Translations under genes and position numbers: made by a program
NCBI GenBank assembly: GCA_028641055.1
Contig: JAPCYS010004110.1
Span: 1-64,000, forward strand
From: Alopecurus myosuroides
Lineage: Eukaryota; Streptophyta; Magnoliopsida; Poales; Poaceae
DNA: 64,000 nt
Reading direction: 5' to 3'
The notes under the pieces: model-generated
The model's database searches: none
Seen by the model: only the letters and a program-made list of their open reading frames with translations
What the model was told of the DNA's origin: nothing
Shown here: positions 20,961 to 32,097 of the stretch, piece by piece
How positions within the stretch are numbered: position 1 is the first letter of the stretch
Layout of the letters: each line of letters opens with the position of its first letter

Positions 20961-21270
20961 AATTCCAAACTTGGTAAACCTTATCTCAAATTGTTTCTAT
21001 TGTTGTTTTCTTTTTGTTTTCCTCATCCATGCATCATTCTAATCGACTTTCACCTGTTGTTTAGTTGTAGATCATTTAATCCAACCATAATTCATGGGCT
21101 TTACATATGCAATCCAATTGCATATGGGTCCATTTAAACATGTTATCTTGTCAACTAGTTTATTTTGATGCATCAATTAATTTGCCATGCATCATCCCAT
21201 GATTGTGCATTATGCCATGTTATTGACTGTTCGTCTCTTTTCGATTGTGTGTTTGCTTCTTCTCGAATAG

Positions 21271-21348
21271 ACGACGACGTTGAGACAGACGAGGTTTACG
21301 ATACTACTTCTGAGGAGTTAGCTCAGTACCAGGCTACTGAGTTTGCAG
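21271..21348 (+). other. Candidate LTR exon 1 (78 nt, acidic) in C
   Basis: Flanked by CTCGAATAG (acceptor) and CAG|GCAAGT (GC-type donor). The open phase encodes DDVETDEVYDTTSEELAQY and a final EFA. Element E has a 78-nt counterpart without indels (51678-51755). Splicing to 22569 preserves frame in both elements. No transcript evidence. Confidence 0.35.
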
Positions 21349-22568
21349 GCAAGTATTCACTCACATGAACCATTGTGTCCTTTCCACACTGGATACCGAT
21401 ACTTTCCGTTGCCTATTCTGCTATCCCTATGAATCGTTGCTTGTGTCCCGATCCTATCACATGTCATACTATATATAACCCTGATATTGCCTCACCTCCA
21501 CACCTATAACCCCTTGTTTGTTGCCTTAGTCCTACTAGCATGCTTAGGGTTGCTTGTGCTCGAGTCTGCTGTCCGTTACTTCTTTTACCTTATTTATTTA
21601 TGTTCTATGGGCTCGATGTTTAAACAACAACCTGTTAATGTTTTGAGTAATAATAATTTGATGATAAGGCACCGGCAGGAGGCCCGACGTGGTTTTGAGG
21701 CCTGCTAGTGTCGACCCTAATTAGGAAAAGGGTCTTGTATACTGATCCATGATGAGCGCACTAACCGCATGTGGGAAGCGTGTATGGGCGACCCCCTCAA
21801 TTTGATTCGATTCGCATCTCGTCCAAATCGCCTCATAGTTCGGGTTTTCCATTTGCCGCATGCATATGCATGTGCGAACCCTTGGTACCAGGGTGGAACT
21901 TTTGTAGTCGGCATTTAGGGAGACACGTTCTTAGAGTGCTATGAGGGTCCCCTTTTCTTCGTGGGGCTTGATTAGTCGTGCGCTCAACTGCACGGGGTTC
22001 TTTGGGCTTGATGCGAAGAAGAGTTGAGTTGTGTTGAGTGCCCCGCTTGGTGGAATGGCCGTTCCATCTGGCGGGTTATTCTTACGTGTACGGCTAAATT
22101 GGTGCATCCCTGCAGGGTTAAATCTTCTCGAGAAGCCGTGTTTTCCGCGGTTATGGTTGACTTGGTGAAAGTACTGGCTAACAAGTACTCAGAACAACTT
22201 ACACCTAACTAATACTAAGTTGACTAGTAATAGGCTTATTGACACAATAACTTGAACATCATTAATCCAACTGTGTGAGTTATCCTTGGGTTGCTTCCTT
22301 AGTAGGGGGTGACATTGGATGGGTTTGTTTGGTGGTTAACAATAGTTGGTTACGATACGCTATCTTATCTTCTTTCTGTTAGCCGGAAGTTGTAGTGTGT
22401 CTCTGTAGTTGGTTACTGCAGCCCGCTGCTATATCTTTTGTATCACCTATTCTTCCTTTGAACCTAAAGCATTTGTACCTGGTGTTGCCGGGTACACCTT
22501 GGTGAAGTGTGAGTCTTGCTTGCCAGTACGTTTATGTACTGACCCCTTTGGGGCTGTGGTTTCCGCAG

Positions 22569-22633
22569 ACGACGTTTCCGAGGATCCCCATGGTGGCTAC
22601 TACGTGGAGTATGACGAGACTGTTGACGAGTAG
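22569..22633 (+). other. Candidate LTR exon 2 with stop in C
   Basis: Follows TTTCCGCAG (acceptor). In the phase left by the first block it encodes DDVSEDPHGGYYVEYDETV and a final DE before TAG (22631-22633). The E counterpart is 52983-53053, also ending DE-TAG. Confidence 0.35.
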
Positions 22634-23108
22634 ATAGCGGACCCGGGCAGGATCCGAGACTACGTGGATGGGCTCCGTCTTCCTTTCATTGCCGGCCTCT
22701 TAGGCCTATTTGGATTTTGTCTGTACTCAGACACTTTGTTTGCTTCCGCTGCTATGTAATGATGATATGTTGGGACATGTGTCCTCTGAATGATTGTATT
22801 TGCTATTCTCTGCTCTAGTGAGAGCCATTTGCAACTTATTTCCATCTTTTGTGTCTTAGAGATCTGTTGTGTTATCATTTTGTTAAACGCCGTTGACGTA
22901 CCATGTGTGTATGGTATGAAGTACGTCAATGGTAGTATCCTGATTTCTATGGGATAGTTTACGTCGACTCTGAACAGATAGGGGTTGGTTGTCACACATA
23001 CGTGTGTTGGCCTACTCGTAAGAGGACGCGGGTGCAAGTAAGCCCCGTAATCCAACCTACTACTGTTCAACGGAACGGCGAGTATCCTTTGGAAGTCAGG
23101 GTGCGACA

Positions 23109-23937
23109 AATGGTATCAGAGCCTGTCTGCCTGTAGGATCCCTTTTTACTGGTCGCAGTTGAGTCTAGAAACTATTTTGTAGCTATATAGGAAAAATGAA
23201 ACGTGAGAGTAGGAATTATGTTCTTTTTCTTCTTTCCCCACCCACCCTCCCTTTTCTGGTAAGGAAGTGCAACGTTGTTTTCTCTTCTCATCTAATCTTT
23301 CAAGTTGGGATTTCACGTATCCTGGTTTCTCTAGGATAGTTATATCTACTAGACCATAGGAATGGAGGTGGTTGTGACATGATTTATCATGTTGCCTACT
23401 CACGATTGAGAACGGAGGCGTGTAAGCCCCGGAAGCAGATCCTCTATTCCTTAAGCAGTAGATATTTATCCTTTAGAAGTCCGGATGGGTTTTCCGTAGT
23501 ACCTCAGGAGTGTTTTGATCTACTGTTTTCCCGATGTTGCTTCGATATCCTGTTCTTATCAACATCCTTTTCGTCCGTTGAAACCTTGTTGTTGCTTCCC
23601 ACTTCAGTTATTCCACCGGCGTCTAATCAATAACTCTATTTCACCCTTCTGGCCAGATAGTCTATTCTCCAAATGAATCAAGTTCAATTCAGCTATACAC
23701 CCTCGATACAAAACCTCTCCCTTTACTTGAAAATGTTCCGGTGGTTTGCGATTTCCCTGACATCTTTCTAGAAAAGTTGCCAGGAATGCCTATCGTCTTG
23801 AAATTCCAGAAAAACTATCCAAAGTGCATGATGTGTTTCACGTGTCACAGCTCAAGAGGATCTTCGCAAGAAGTATTCGGACCTTTTCTCTTCTCAGTAG
23901 GAATCTCGGGGCGCGATTCCTTCAAGGGGGGGCGTTT
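23109..23937 (+). pseudogene. Internal remnant of element C
   Basis: PBS TGGTATCAGAGC (23111-23122), complementary to the initiator tRNA-Met 3' end. Untranslated leader shared with E follows to about 23630. Next is a scrap matching the E protease-RT linker (GQIVYSP-like, 23652-23780), then a scrap of the integrase C-terminus (YRLELPEK-like, about 23785-23860), then the chromodomain end (DLRKKYSDLF-like) and the G-rich PPT (23921-23935). Junctions coincide with short matches (TCAA, ATGCxT, AAGA). A diverged copy of the LTR tail lies at 23333-23490. Nothing is translatable. Confidence 0.85.
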
Positions 23938-26900
23938 TGTAACATCCCAAGTATGAAAAATAGCCATTAGAATGTTTGCTCTCTGTTATTTTATGTTTTG
24001 CATCATGGCATCATGTTCATTGCATTTGTTTTGCTTTGTTTTCCATTTGTTTTCCTTTGTTTTCTATTTGAATTTCAAACCAAATTTCAAACCTTTTGTT
24101 TCATACTTGTGTTGTTACAATTTTCAAATAAAATTTATCCAAATCAAAACATCAAGTTGTTTCCATTAAACTATAAAGCTCAAACCATTAAATTGTTTAA
24201 GTTTCCATAATTCATTTAATAGCAAATTCACTTAATTCAAATCCCTTTCAAAATTCAATTGCATTTTCCAAACAGCAACCATTTGGAATTTATGAAAATT
24301 ACAATACAATTCTAATCAATTTGTTTCAAATAAAATTGAGGGTTCAAACTATTTTTTAAATGGTTCTCTTTAAATATTTCACTTAATATTCCAAATTCAT
24401 TCAATTCAAAATTTCAAACAGCAATATATTTTAAAGTTTATGGAAACAAAATTTGGCAAATGGGTGTTGTTACCATAAGTAATCAAATACAAATTTTACC
24501 TAATTTTCTGAACCCTAAAAACCCTTCCTTTTTCTCTTTTCCTTTTCAGCAAAAATAAAATAAAACAGAAGCAAAAAAAAACAGAGAGGGAGAGAGGGGC
24601 AGGCCAGCAGGCCCAGCCCATCTCCCCCTCAGGCCCATACCCCTTCGCCCCTGTCTTCTTCCTCGTACGGCTCGAATCCGAGCGTGTCCACGTCAGTTCA
24701 GAGGAGCAGGGAACGGTGCAGCTCCTCCCCCCTCCTCCTATATAGCTAACCCTAGGCCCCCTCGGTGCCCTAATGCCCTCTCCTCCCCTCTTCTCTCTCC
24801 CCCCGCCTCCATTCTCTTCTTTCTTCCTCTGTTTTATCTCTTCCCTGCATCTGCACATTTTCTCTGTAACTGAAACTGAACCACCGCCTCTTTCTTTCTC
24901 CGGTGATCGCCGCCGGGAGGACCACCCTCCGGCCAGGATAGAGCCGGGGATGGAAACCCCTGGCCGCCCTCTTCCTCACCGGCCTCACCACGCGGACAGG
25001 GACGGCCCCCATCGCCGCCGCCGTCGAGGTTTTGTCGCCGCTGCGGACAGCTCCGTCTGCCCGTCAGGTTCTGCGACGCCGTCGCCCGCTCCTCCTCGCC
25101 ACGACGCGCTCACGGTGAGCTCCCTCTCCTCCTGCGTTGTCCCTCCTCTCTGCACCACACGCGCACGTCCGCGGCTCCCCTCCCGCGCTCGCAGCAGCAG
25201 CGCAGATGGCCGCCGGGGATCGCTGCCTTTTCTCTGTCGAGGGCGCTAACTGAATCTTCTTTCAGTTCAGAAAAATTCCGCGATCTGCAGCATATCCCCT
25301 GCGCGTTTCCCTTACCTGACAACGACACAAGCACACCGCAGTGGTTACTGCCCTTGAGCGCGCAGCAGAGGTGGTGGGTTCGAATCCCACCCCTCGCAAA
25401 AACCACACCTTTTTCCATTTTCTTTTCCTGGCCCAGCACAAAGTTCTATTCACAGCACAGTCCTTGCTAATCTTTTCTAGATCCCTGTTAATTAATTCTA
25501 AGTCCCTAGCTGTTAATAAAAATGGCAGATTAATACCAAAAATCTAAAATTGCATAACTAAATCATCCCTACTCCAAATTCAACATTTTTAATATGTATT
25601 CTGTACCAAATTAAATGCTCTACCCAAATATAAGATTTGTTTACTGTTTTGAATATTTTAAATTGGTGAAATATTTGAAAACTTGTTTAATTCACCTAAT
25701 TTTGCAAAAATCATAACTTGGGCATAAAAATTCCAAATTCAACAAACTAAATATGTTTTCCATTCCATTTTTCATGAACTTTGCAAATATCAACTTTGTG
25801 TTCTGTTTTAAATAAATTAAATTGCTGAAAACAACTGTTTCTTATTTAATGCATTTAAAATTGTCAAATTAATAACTTGCTCATTTTAAATCCATTTTCA
25901 ACAAATAAAATATGTTTTCCATGCTAAATTAAACCACCTTTCCAAATATAAATTTTGTTTCATGTTTTGAATAATTAAAATTGGTTAAATGATTTAAACC
26001 TTGTTTAAATCATTTAATATTGTTAAATTCATAACTTGCTCAAATTAAATTCTTTTTGAACATATAAAATATGTTTTCAAACCATAAAAGTATAAGCTCT
26101 TCAAATATGAACTTCATTTAATGTTTTGCACAAATAAAAATTCAATTAAATTCATACTTGAATTAAATTCATTTAAATCTTGTTTAAACTTGTTTAATTC
26201 ATAAGTAATTCATTCTAATTCCTTTTTTCAACAAATGAAACATGTATTCCAACTAAAATCTTGTGTTCTTTCCCAGTATTAACTTTGTTATCTGTTTTGA
26301 ACAATTAAACTTGATGAAAACAGCAAATGCTTGTGTAACTCATTAAGAAGCAAATTTTCTTAACTTGTTAAATAAAATTCCAAACTTGATAAACATTATC
26401 TCAAATTGTTTCTATTGTTGTTTTCTTTTTGTTTTCCTCATCCATGCATCATGCTAATCCACTTTCACCTGTTGTTTAGTTGTAGATCATTTAATCCAAC
26501 CATAATTCATGGGCTTTCCATATGCAATCCAATTGCATATGGGTCCATTTAAACATGTCATCTTGTCAACTAGTTTATTTTGATGCATCAATTAATTTGC
26601 CATGCATCATCCCATGATTGTGCATTATGCCATGTTATTGACTGTTCGTCTCTTTTCGATTGTGTGTTTGCTTCTTCTCGAATAGACGACGACGTTGAGA
26701 CAGACGAGGTTTACGATACTACTTCTGAGGAGTTAGCTCAGTACCAGGCTACTGAGTTTGCAGGCAAGTATTCACTCACATGAACCATTGTGTCCTTTCC
26801 ACACTGGATACCGATACTTTCCGTTGTCTATTCTGCTAGCCCTATGAATCGTTGCTTGTGTCCCGATCCTATCACATGTCATACTATAACCCTGATATTG

Positions 26901-28519
26901 CCTCACCTCCACACCTATAACCCCTTGTTTATTGCCTTAGTCCTACTAGCATGCTTAGGGTTGCTTGTGCTCGAGTCTGCTGTCCCTTACTTCTTTTACC
27001 TTATTTATTTATGTTCTATGGGCTCGATGTTTAAACAACAACCTGCTAATGTTTTGGGTAATAATAATTTGATGATAAGGCACCGGCAGGAGGCCCGGCG
27101 TGGTTTTGAGGCCTGCTAGTGTCGGCCCTAATTAGGAAAAGGGTCTTGTCTACTGATCCATGATGAGCGCACTAACCGCATGTGGGAAGCGTGTATGGGC
27201 GACCCCCTCAATTTGATTCGATTCGCATCTCGTCCAAATCGCCTCATAGTTCGGGTTTTCCATTTGCCGCATGCATATGCATGTGCGAACCCTTGGTACC
27301 AGGGTGGAACTTTTGTAGTCGGCATTTAGGGAGCCACGTTCTTAGAGTGCTATGAGGGTCCCCTTTTCTTCGTGGGGCTTGATTAGTCATGCGCTCAACT
27401 GCACGGGGTTCTTTGGGCTTGATGCGAAGAAGAGTTGAGTTGTGTTGAGTGCCCCGCTTGGTGGAATGGCCGTTCCATCTGGCGGGTTATTCTTACGTGT
27501 ACGGCTAAATTGGTGCATCCCTGCAGGGTTAAATCTTCTCGAGAAGCCGTGTTTTCCGCGGTTATGGTTGACTTGGTGAAAGTACTGGCTAACAAGTACT
27601 CAGAACAACTTACACCTAACTAATACTAAGTTGACTAGTAATAGGCTTATTGACACAATAACTTGAACATCATTAATCCAACTGTGTGAGTTATCCTTGG
27701 GTTGCTTCCTTAGTAGGGAGTGACATTGGATGGGTTTGTTTGGTGGTTAACAATAGTTGGTTACGATACGCTATCTTCTCTTTTTTCTGTTAGCCGGAAG
27801 TTGTAGTGTGTCTCTGTAGTTGGTTACTGCAGCCCGCTGCTATATCTTTTGTATCACCTATTCTTCCGTTGAACCTAAAGCATTTGTACCTGGTGTTGCC
27901 GGGTACACCTTGGTGAAGTGTGAGTCTTGCTTGCCAGTAAGTTTATGTACTGACCCCTTTGGGGCTGTGGTTTCCGCAGACGACGTTTCCGAGGATCCCC
28001 ATGGTGGCTACTACGTGGAGTATGACGAGACTGTTGACGAGTAGATAGCGGACCCGGGCAGGATCCGAGACTACGTGGATGGGCTCCATCTTCCTTTCAT
28101 TGCCGGCCTCTTAGGCCTATTTGGATTTTGCCTGTACTCAGACACTTTGTTTGCTTCCGCTGCTATGTAATGATGATATGTTGGGACATGTGTCCTCTGA
28201 ATGATTGTATTTGCTATTCTCTGCTCTAGTGAGAGCCATTTGTAACTTATTTCCATCTTTTGTGTGTTAGAGATCTGTTGTGTTATCATTTTGTTAAACG
28301 CCGTTGACGTACCATGTGTGTATGGTATGAAGTACGTCAATGGTAGTATCCTGATTTCTATGGGATAGTTTACGTCGACGCTGAACAGATAGGGGCTGGT
28401 TGTCACACATACGTGTGTTGGCCTACTCGTAAGAGGACGCGGGTGCAAGTAAGCCCCGTAATCCAACCTACTACTATTCAACGGAACGGCGAGTATCCTT
28501 TAGAAGTCAGGGTGCGACA
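23938..28519 (+). repeat. 3' LTR of element C (4582 bp)
   Basis: Same arrangement as the 5' LTR: TATA 24739-24745, tRNA-like segment 25338-25414, AT-rich repeats 25560-26370, exon-like blocks near 26686-26763 and 27980-28044. Confidence 0.95.
25338..25414 (+). ncRNA. tRNA-like segment in C 3' LTR
   Basis: Copy of 19926-20002. Here the T-arm GTGGGTTCGAATCCCAC (25374-25390) is perfectly paired and is followed by TTTTT at 25410-25414. Confidence 0.5.
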
Positions 28520-28524
28520 TCAAC

Positions 28525-28611
28525 CAACTCCCTCGGGACACCTGGCAGATCTTCATTGGACCAGGCGAACACGTCCCGATTCTCACGGAGGAAGTGGATG
28601 AGCTCGCTTTC
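28525..28611 (-). pseudogene. RT N-terminal segment of B cut off by C
   Basis: In frame after the TAG at 28614-28612 it reads ESELIHFLRENRDVFAW and then LPGVPRELV, the conserved N-terminal RT motif of this lineage. The rest of RT resumes at 18506 beyond element C. Confidence 0.85.
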
Positions 28612-31600
28612 CTATTTCTCCGCCAACCCGGAGCCGATGATGGCAACGCGGTCGGGGAACTCGGGGTCAACCTGGACCTTCTTTGTTTCCTGGGATGCCT
28701 GGAATGCAGTCTCGTGCTGGGAGCTTGGCATCCCGGGCGCAACACCTTGTGCTGCCTGCGCCATAGCGACCACTTCGTGTATCTTCTTCTTCTCGGCAGC
28801 AATCACCATTGACTCCGCCAACTGGGAGCCAGCTGAAGCACACTCCATGGACTTCTTGTAATCACCGGAGATGGTAATCACGCCATTGGGACCAGGGATC
28901 TTCATCTTCAGATATGCAGTGTGGGTAGAGGCCATGAACTTGCTCAGAGCCGGCCTGCCGAGTAGAGCGTGGTAAGGGCTTTGATGGTCAACCAACTTGA
29001 ACTGTAGCCTCTCCGTGCGACAGTTCTCCCTGGTGCCGAACAACACATCTATCCACACTCGGCCCATCGGAGAGCAAGAAATTCCCGGCACAATGCCATG
29101 GAAGGTGGTCTTGCTGGGTAGCAGCATGTTCTCGGCGATCCCGAGCTTCTCGAGTGTGTTCTTGTACACAATGTTGATGCTGCTGCCGTTGTCGATCAGC
29201 ACCTTGCTGAACCTCACGTTCTTCTCGGGGCCCAAGAAGGTAGGGTCCAGCACCAAGGCATAGCTACCCGGGTTGGGCATCACCTTAGGATGATCTGCTC
29301 GGGACCACGTGACCTCTACGTTGCACCAGTGCATGTAGTGAGGAACAGCAGGGATCACAGCATTGACCTCCATGGCACGCCTGTGCTGCGACTGCTTGTC
29401 GACAGGCTCAGAAGTGAAGATCATGTAGCTCTCGTGGTGCTCTTGGTACTGGTTGCGGCCTCCTTCCTCATTGTTACCATTGTTGTTTCCCTGGTAGTTG
29501 TTGTTACCTCTGTTGTTGTTGCGGTTGCGGTTGTTGTTGTTGTTGCGGTAGTTCTCATTGTTGAAGTTGCGGTTGGCTCCTAAAGCCACTTGGTTCACGT
29601 TTTCTCTTCTCGGGAATACTGGAGGCCGAGATGCGGGTGCGCGAGCAGGTTGCACATTGGCATTTGCAGCTGGCAGGGGCGGAGGAGGAGGCAAGCCTTC
29701 ATTCCTGATCAGATCCCACCACTCGCACTGCCGAGTAGTGTGGTTGGCAGGCCTTGAGGGATGCTGCATATGGAAACTGCATGGGCCATCTCTCATGTCA
29801 TCGAAGACAAACTTCCTGGGCTGTTCCGAGTTGCCGCTACCCGACTGAGGAGCGCGGTATGGTTTCTTGTTGCCTTGGCCCTGGTTCTGGTTCTGCCCGT
29901 ACTGGGCTCCAGCAGGTTTTTGCCTTTGGCTACTCCCAGCTCCGACAGCCACTGCATTCACCTCCTCAGGGTCGTACCGAGTATCTATCCGGTCACCCCT
30001 GCGCTTGTTGCGGAACTCGTTGCGTTTGTTGGCGTTGAAGTTTCTTCTCGGATCTGCGGAGTCCATCAAGGGCTGGGTAGGATCACCGAGTGCGTACTGG
30101 TCCGCAATCTTGATGGTCTCCGCCAGAGTGTTTGGCATCTCCCTCTGCAACCTTTGCCACAACATGGTGCCGTGTTTGCAACCCTGCGCAAACCAAGTGA
30201 TGGCCTGCGCCTCATTCACACCTTCACAGGTGTTCCGCAACGTACTCCACCGAGTAAGGTACTCGCGGTCCGTCTCGTCTTCCCGCTGCCTGCAAGCGGA
30301 CAACTGCTGCGGCCTATTCGGCCTCTTGTAAGTGCTGGTGAAGTTGCTGATGAAGGCCTCCGAGAAATCCAGCCAGCAATTGATGCTGTTCTTGGACAGG
30401 TTGTTGAGCCAAGTGCGAGCTGGACCTTCTAGCATCTGCGGAACGTACCGCACCGCCCATCTCTGGTTGCCGTTCACGATGTGAACCGCGGTGACATAGT
30501 CAATGAGCCAATCTTCCGGCTTGGTACTGCCATTGTAACTCTTGGTGCCTCTGGCCAGCTGGAAGTTCTTCACGGACGGCTCGTTCATGATGCACGGGCC
30601 AAAGCACTCGGGGCCAGGAGGTCCCGTGTTCTCGAGTCTTGCGGACAGACTGATTCTGTCCAGCTTGTACCTGGCATCCGTGGGCTCAAGCACACGCTCA
30701 CCCACGCGATCTGTGACGTCATAGCCGGCCAGCGCCATTGCCGAGTTGCCGTCATCATATCTGTCCGCCTCCATGTCCACAGGCTGCTCCACCATATTGG
30801 CTACCCGGGCAGCCGCACGTGGCCGAGCAGCAGCTGCCTGTTGAGGCCTTCGCCGGGCAGGCTGAGCAACCCGTTGCCGAGAAGAGCTCGGACGATCTCC
30901 ACGTCGCGTTTGGCTATGAGCTTTATGGGCTTGCAAGCCTGCTCTAGCAGAGTTGTGTTTCTCACCGGACTGTCGCGGCACAGCGAGCTGTTTCGCGGCG
31001 ACAGTCGGGTCGTACACCTGCAGTTGCCTATCTTTGCCAGAATGCCCACTCCTGCTCCTCTCTCGGCTAGGATGCGGCGACGAGGCCTGATCGTTAGATC
31101 TGGCCACATGCGAGTGCACCACCTGAGAAGCTCCAGCACCCGGGTTCGCTTTCCGGAACTGCTCGTTCTGCCTAGCAGCCTCTAGCACTAGCTCGTTGAG
31201 CCTCTCTTGTTGCCTAGCGCGCGCGTCACCCTCGAGATACGGCAACTTTGTGGCTACGGCCTCAGCAGCTCTAAGTGTTTTGGCGGGGGTGCTGTACCTA
31301 GGCCTAGTGGACGTGTTTGCGATGGCGGACTGGCTAGGGGCCTCTACAACTGTTGCCATCTCGGCGCCTAAGTTGCGACGCGTAGCACCTACTTTGCCAG
31401 CCCTCCTAGCAACTGGCGTGAACCCGTGTGCCTTGTTGTACTCGTTCAGATCTAGGCTAAGCTCTAGCCTAATCTTCTCCAACTCCGCCTGCTCAGCGAG
31501 CAGCTCCTGGCGCTGCCGGTCGAGCTGCGCCTTCATGGTCAAGAGCTCGAGATCAGTGGGAGGCGGCATACCTGTCCGCGCAGCAGACGCAGGTATTGTC

Positions 31601-32097
31601 GGAGTAGTGGAGAGGGGGAGGTTGCAGTCCTTCTCGTAGGGCTTGTGCTTCTTCCCGCCAGCACTCGAGCCAGCGAGATCTTTGATGACGCCCGCGGCGC
31701 CAGCTGCGCCCTTGCCGGCGTCTGCAGCCAGGCCAGCCACCATCACCTCCACGCTGTCCGTAGAACGGCCCACCGGCCTTCCGCAGGCAGCAATCACCGC
31801 AGGAGGATCCTCCGCGACCAGCACCTCCTCTGGGAACTTGCTGACGGCGACGGTGGCGACGTAGACGAGGTGCGAGCCGAAGGAGTGCACCGTGCCGCCC
31901 TCCGGCATGGCCATGCCGCCGAAATCGCCGGCGTTGTCGGTGACAAAGTCGAAGGAGCCGAATCTGTGGACAAGGCCATAGACCACGCGCTCTCCGGTAG
32001 TAGAAATCGATTCCGTCCGAACGGAAACTCCAGCCAGCGCCGCTGGTTGCCCCACGGTGGGCGCCAACTGTCGTGGTGGTGTCACGGCAGATGCCAT
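28612..32097 (-). CDS. gag-pro: Element B Gag-protease polyprotein
   Basis: Uninterrupted 1161-codon frame. The start chosen is the ATG at 32097-32095, 28 bases inside the 5' LTR (MASAVTPPRQLAP); the frame is open further upstream but only into U5/R. Domains: a variable N-terminal domain; coiled coil about residues 179-210; basic linker; retrotransposon-gag core about 517-669 (EDWLIDYVTAVH, FISNFTSTYKRPNRP); zinc-binding C-x2-H-x9-H-x4-C about 770-790; Asn-rich stretch; aspartic protease from about 966 (VLIDNGSSINIVY, FHGIVPG, LLGRPALSKFMA). It ends with AEK-TAG, after which the RT frame continues in the same phase. It would form particles and mature Gag and Pol. Protease catalysis with N in place of the usual T (D-N-G-S) is seen in this lineage. 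Confidence 0.88.
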   Translation of the reverse strand: MASAVTPPRQLAPTVGQPAALAGVSVRTESISTTGERVVYGLVHRFGSFDFVTDNAGDFGGMAMPEGGTVHSFGSHLVYVATVAVSKFPEEVLVAEDPPAVIAACGRPVGRSTDSVEVMVAGLAADAGKGAAGAAGVIKDLAGSSAGGKKHKPYEKDCNLPLSTTPTIPASAARTGMPPPTDLELLTMKAQLDRQRQELLAEQAELEKIRLELSLDLNEYNKAHGFTPVARRAGKVGATRRNLGAEMATVVEAPSQSAIANTSTRPRYSTPAKTLRAAEAVATKLPYLEGDARARQQERLNELVLEAARQNEQFRKANPGAGASQVVHSHVARSNDQASSPHPSRERSRSGHSGKDRQLQVYDPTVAAKQLAVPRQSGEKHNSARAGLQAHKAHSQTRRGDRPSSSRQRVAQPARRRPQQAAAARPRAAARVANMVEQPVDMEADRYDDGNSAMALAGYDVTDRVGERVLEPTDARYKLDRISLSARLENTGPPGPECFGPCIMNEPSVKNFQLARGTKSYNGSTKPEDWLIDYVTAVHIVNGNQRWAVRYVPQMLEGPARTWLNNLSKNSINCWLDFSEAFISNFTSTYKRPNRPQQLSACRQREDETDREYLTRWSTLRNTCEGVNEAQAITWFAQGCKHGTMLWQRLQREMPNTLAETIKIADQYALGDPTQPLMDSADPRRNFNANKRNEFRNKRRGDRIDTRYDPEEVNAVAVGAGSSQRQKPAGAQYGQNQNQGQGNKKPYRAPQSGSGNSEQPRKFVFDDMRDGPCSFHMQHPSRPANHTTRQCEWWDLIRNEGLPPPPPLPAANANVQPARAPASRPPVFPRRENVNQVALGANRNFNNENYRNNNNNRNRNNNRGNNNYQGNNNGNNEEGGRNQYQEHHESYMIFTSEPVDKQSQHRRAMEVNAVIPAVPHYMHWCNVEVTWSRADHPKVMPNPGSYALVLDPTFLGPEKNVRFSKVLIDNGSSINIVYKNTLEKLGIAENMLLPSKTTFHGIVPGISCSPMGRVWIDVLFGTRENCRTERLQFKLVDHQSPYHALLGRPALSKFMASTHTAYLKMKIPGPNGVITISGDYKKSMECASAGSQLAESMVIAAEKKKIHEVVAMAQAAQGVAPGMPSSQHETAFQASQETKKVQVDPEFPDRVAIIGSGLAEK
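32051..32067 (-). promoter_or_regulatory. Primer-binding site of B
   Basis: On the - strand the LTR end CGACA is followed by G and TTGGCGCCCACCGTGGG. Core shared with element A. Also translated as QLAPTVG. Confidence 0.7.

Larger units (their letters stand above)
18512..23108 (+). repeat. 5' LTR of element C (4597 bp)
   Basis: Nearly identical to 23938-28519 and alignable with E's LTRs at lower identity. From the left it holds about 0.8 kb of AT-rich U3, a TATA box (19327), a GC-rich proline/arginine-coding-looking stretch (19361-19837), a tRNA-like segment (19926-20002), AT-rich degenerate repeats (20150-20960), a small exon-like block (21271-21348), a conserved non-coding region and a second exon-like block ending in TAG (22569-22633). 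Confidence 0.95.
18512..28519 (+). mobile_element. Element C: internally deleted Tekay-type LTR element with 4.6-kb LTRs
   Basis: Starts TGTAACATCCCAAG and ends GGTGCGACA. TSDs TCAAC are at 18507-18511 and 28520-28524. Removing C and one TCAAC rejoins B's PRELV and EHSLHV in frame. 5' LTR 18512-23108, internal 23109-23937, 3' LTR 23938-28519. The internal part has a PBS, three separate scraps homologous to element E's interior, and a PPT, with no usable gene. It is LARD-like and must have moved with proteins from a relative. Its ends, PBS and PPT match E, so an E-type element is a candidate helper. Confidence 0.95.

Noticed and set aside
22409..22568. Continuous coding of the stretch YTLVKCESCLPV before LTR exon 2
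   Set aside because: Similar in C and E, but nucleotide conservation alone explains it. It was not included as coding because the exon model starting at 22569 fits the phase.
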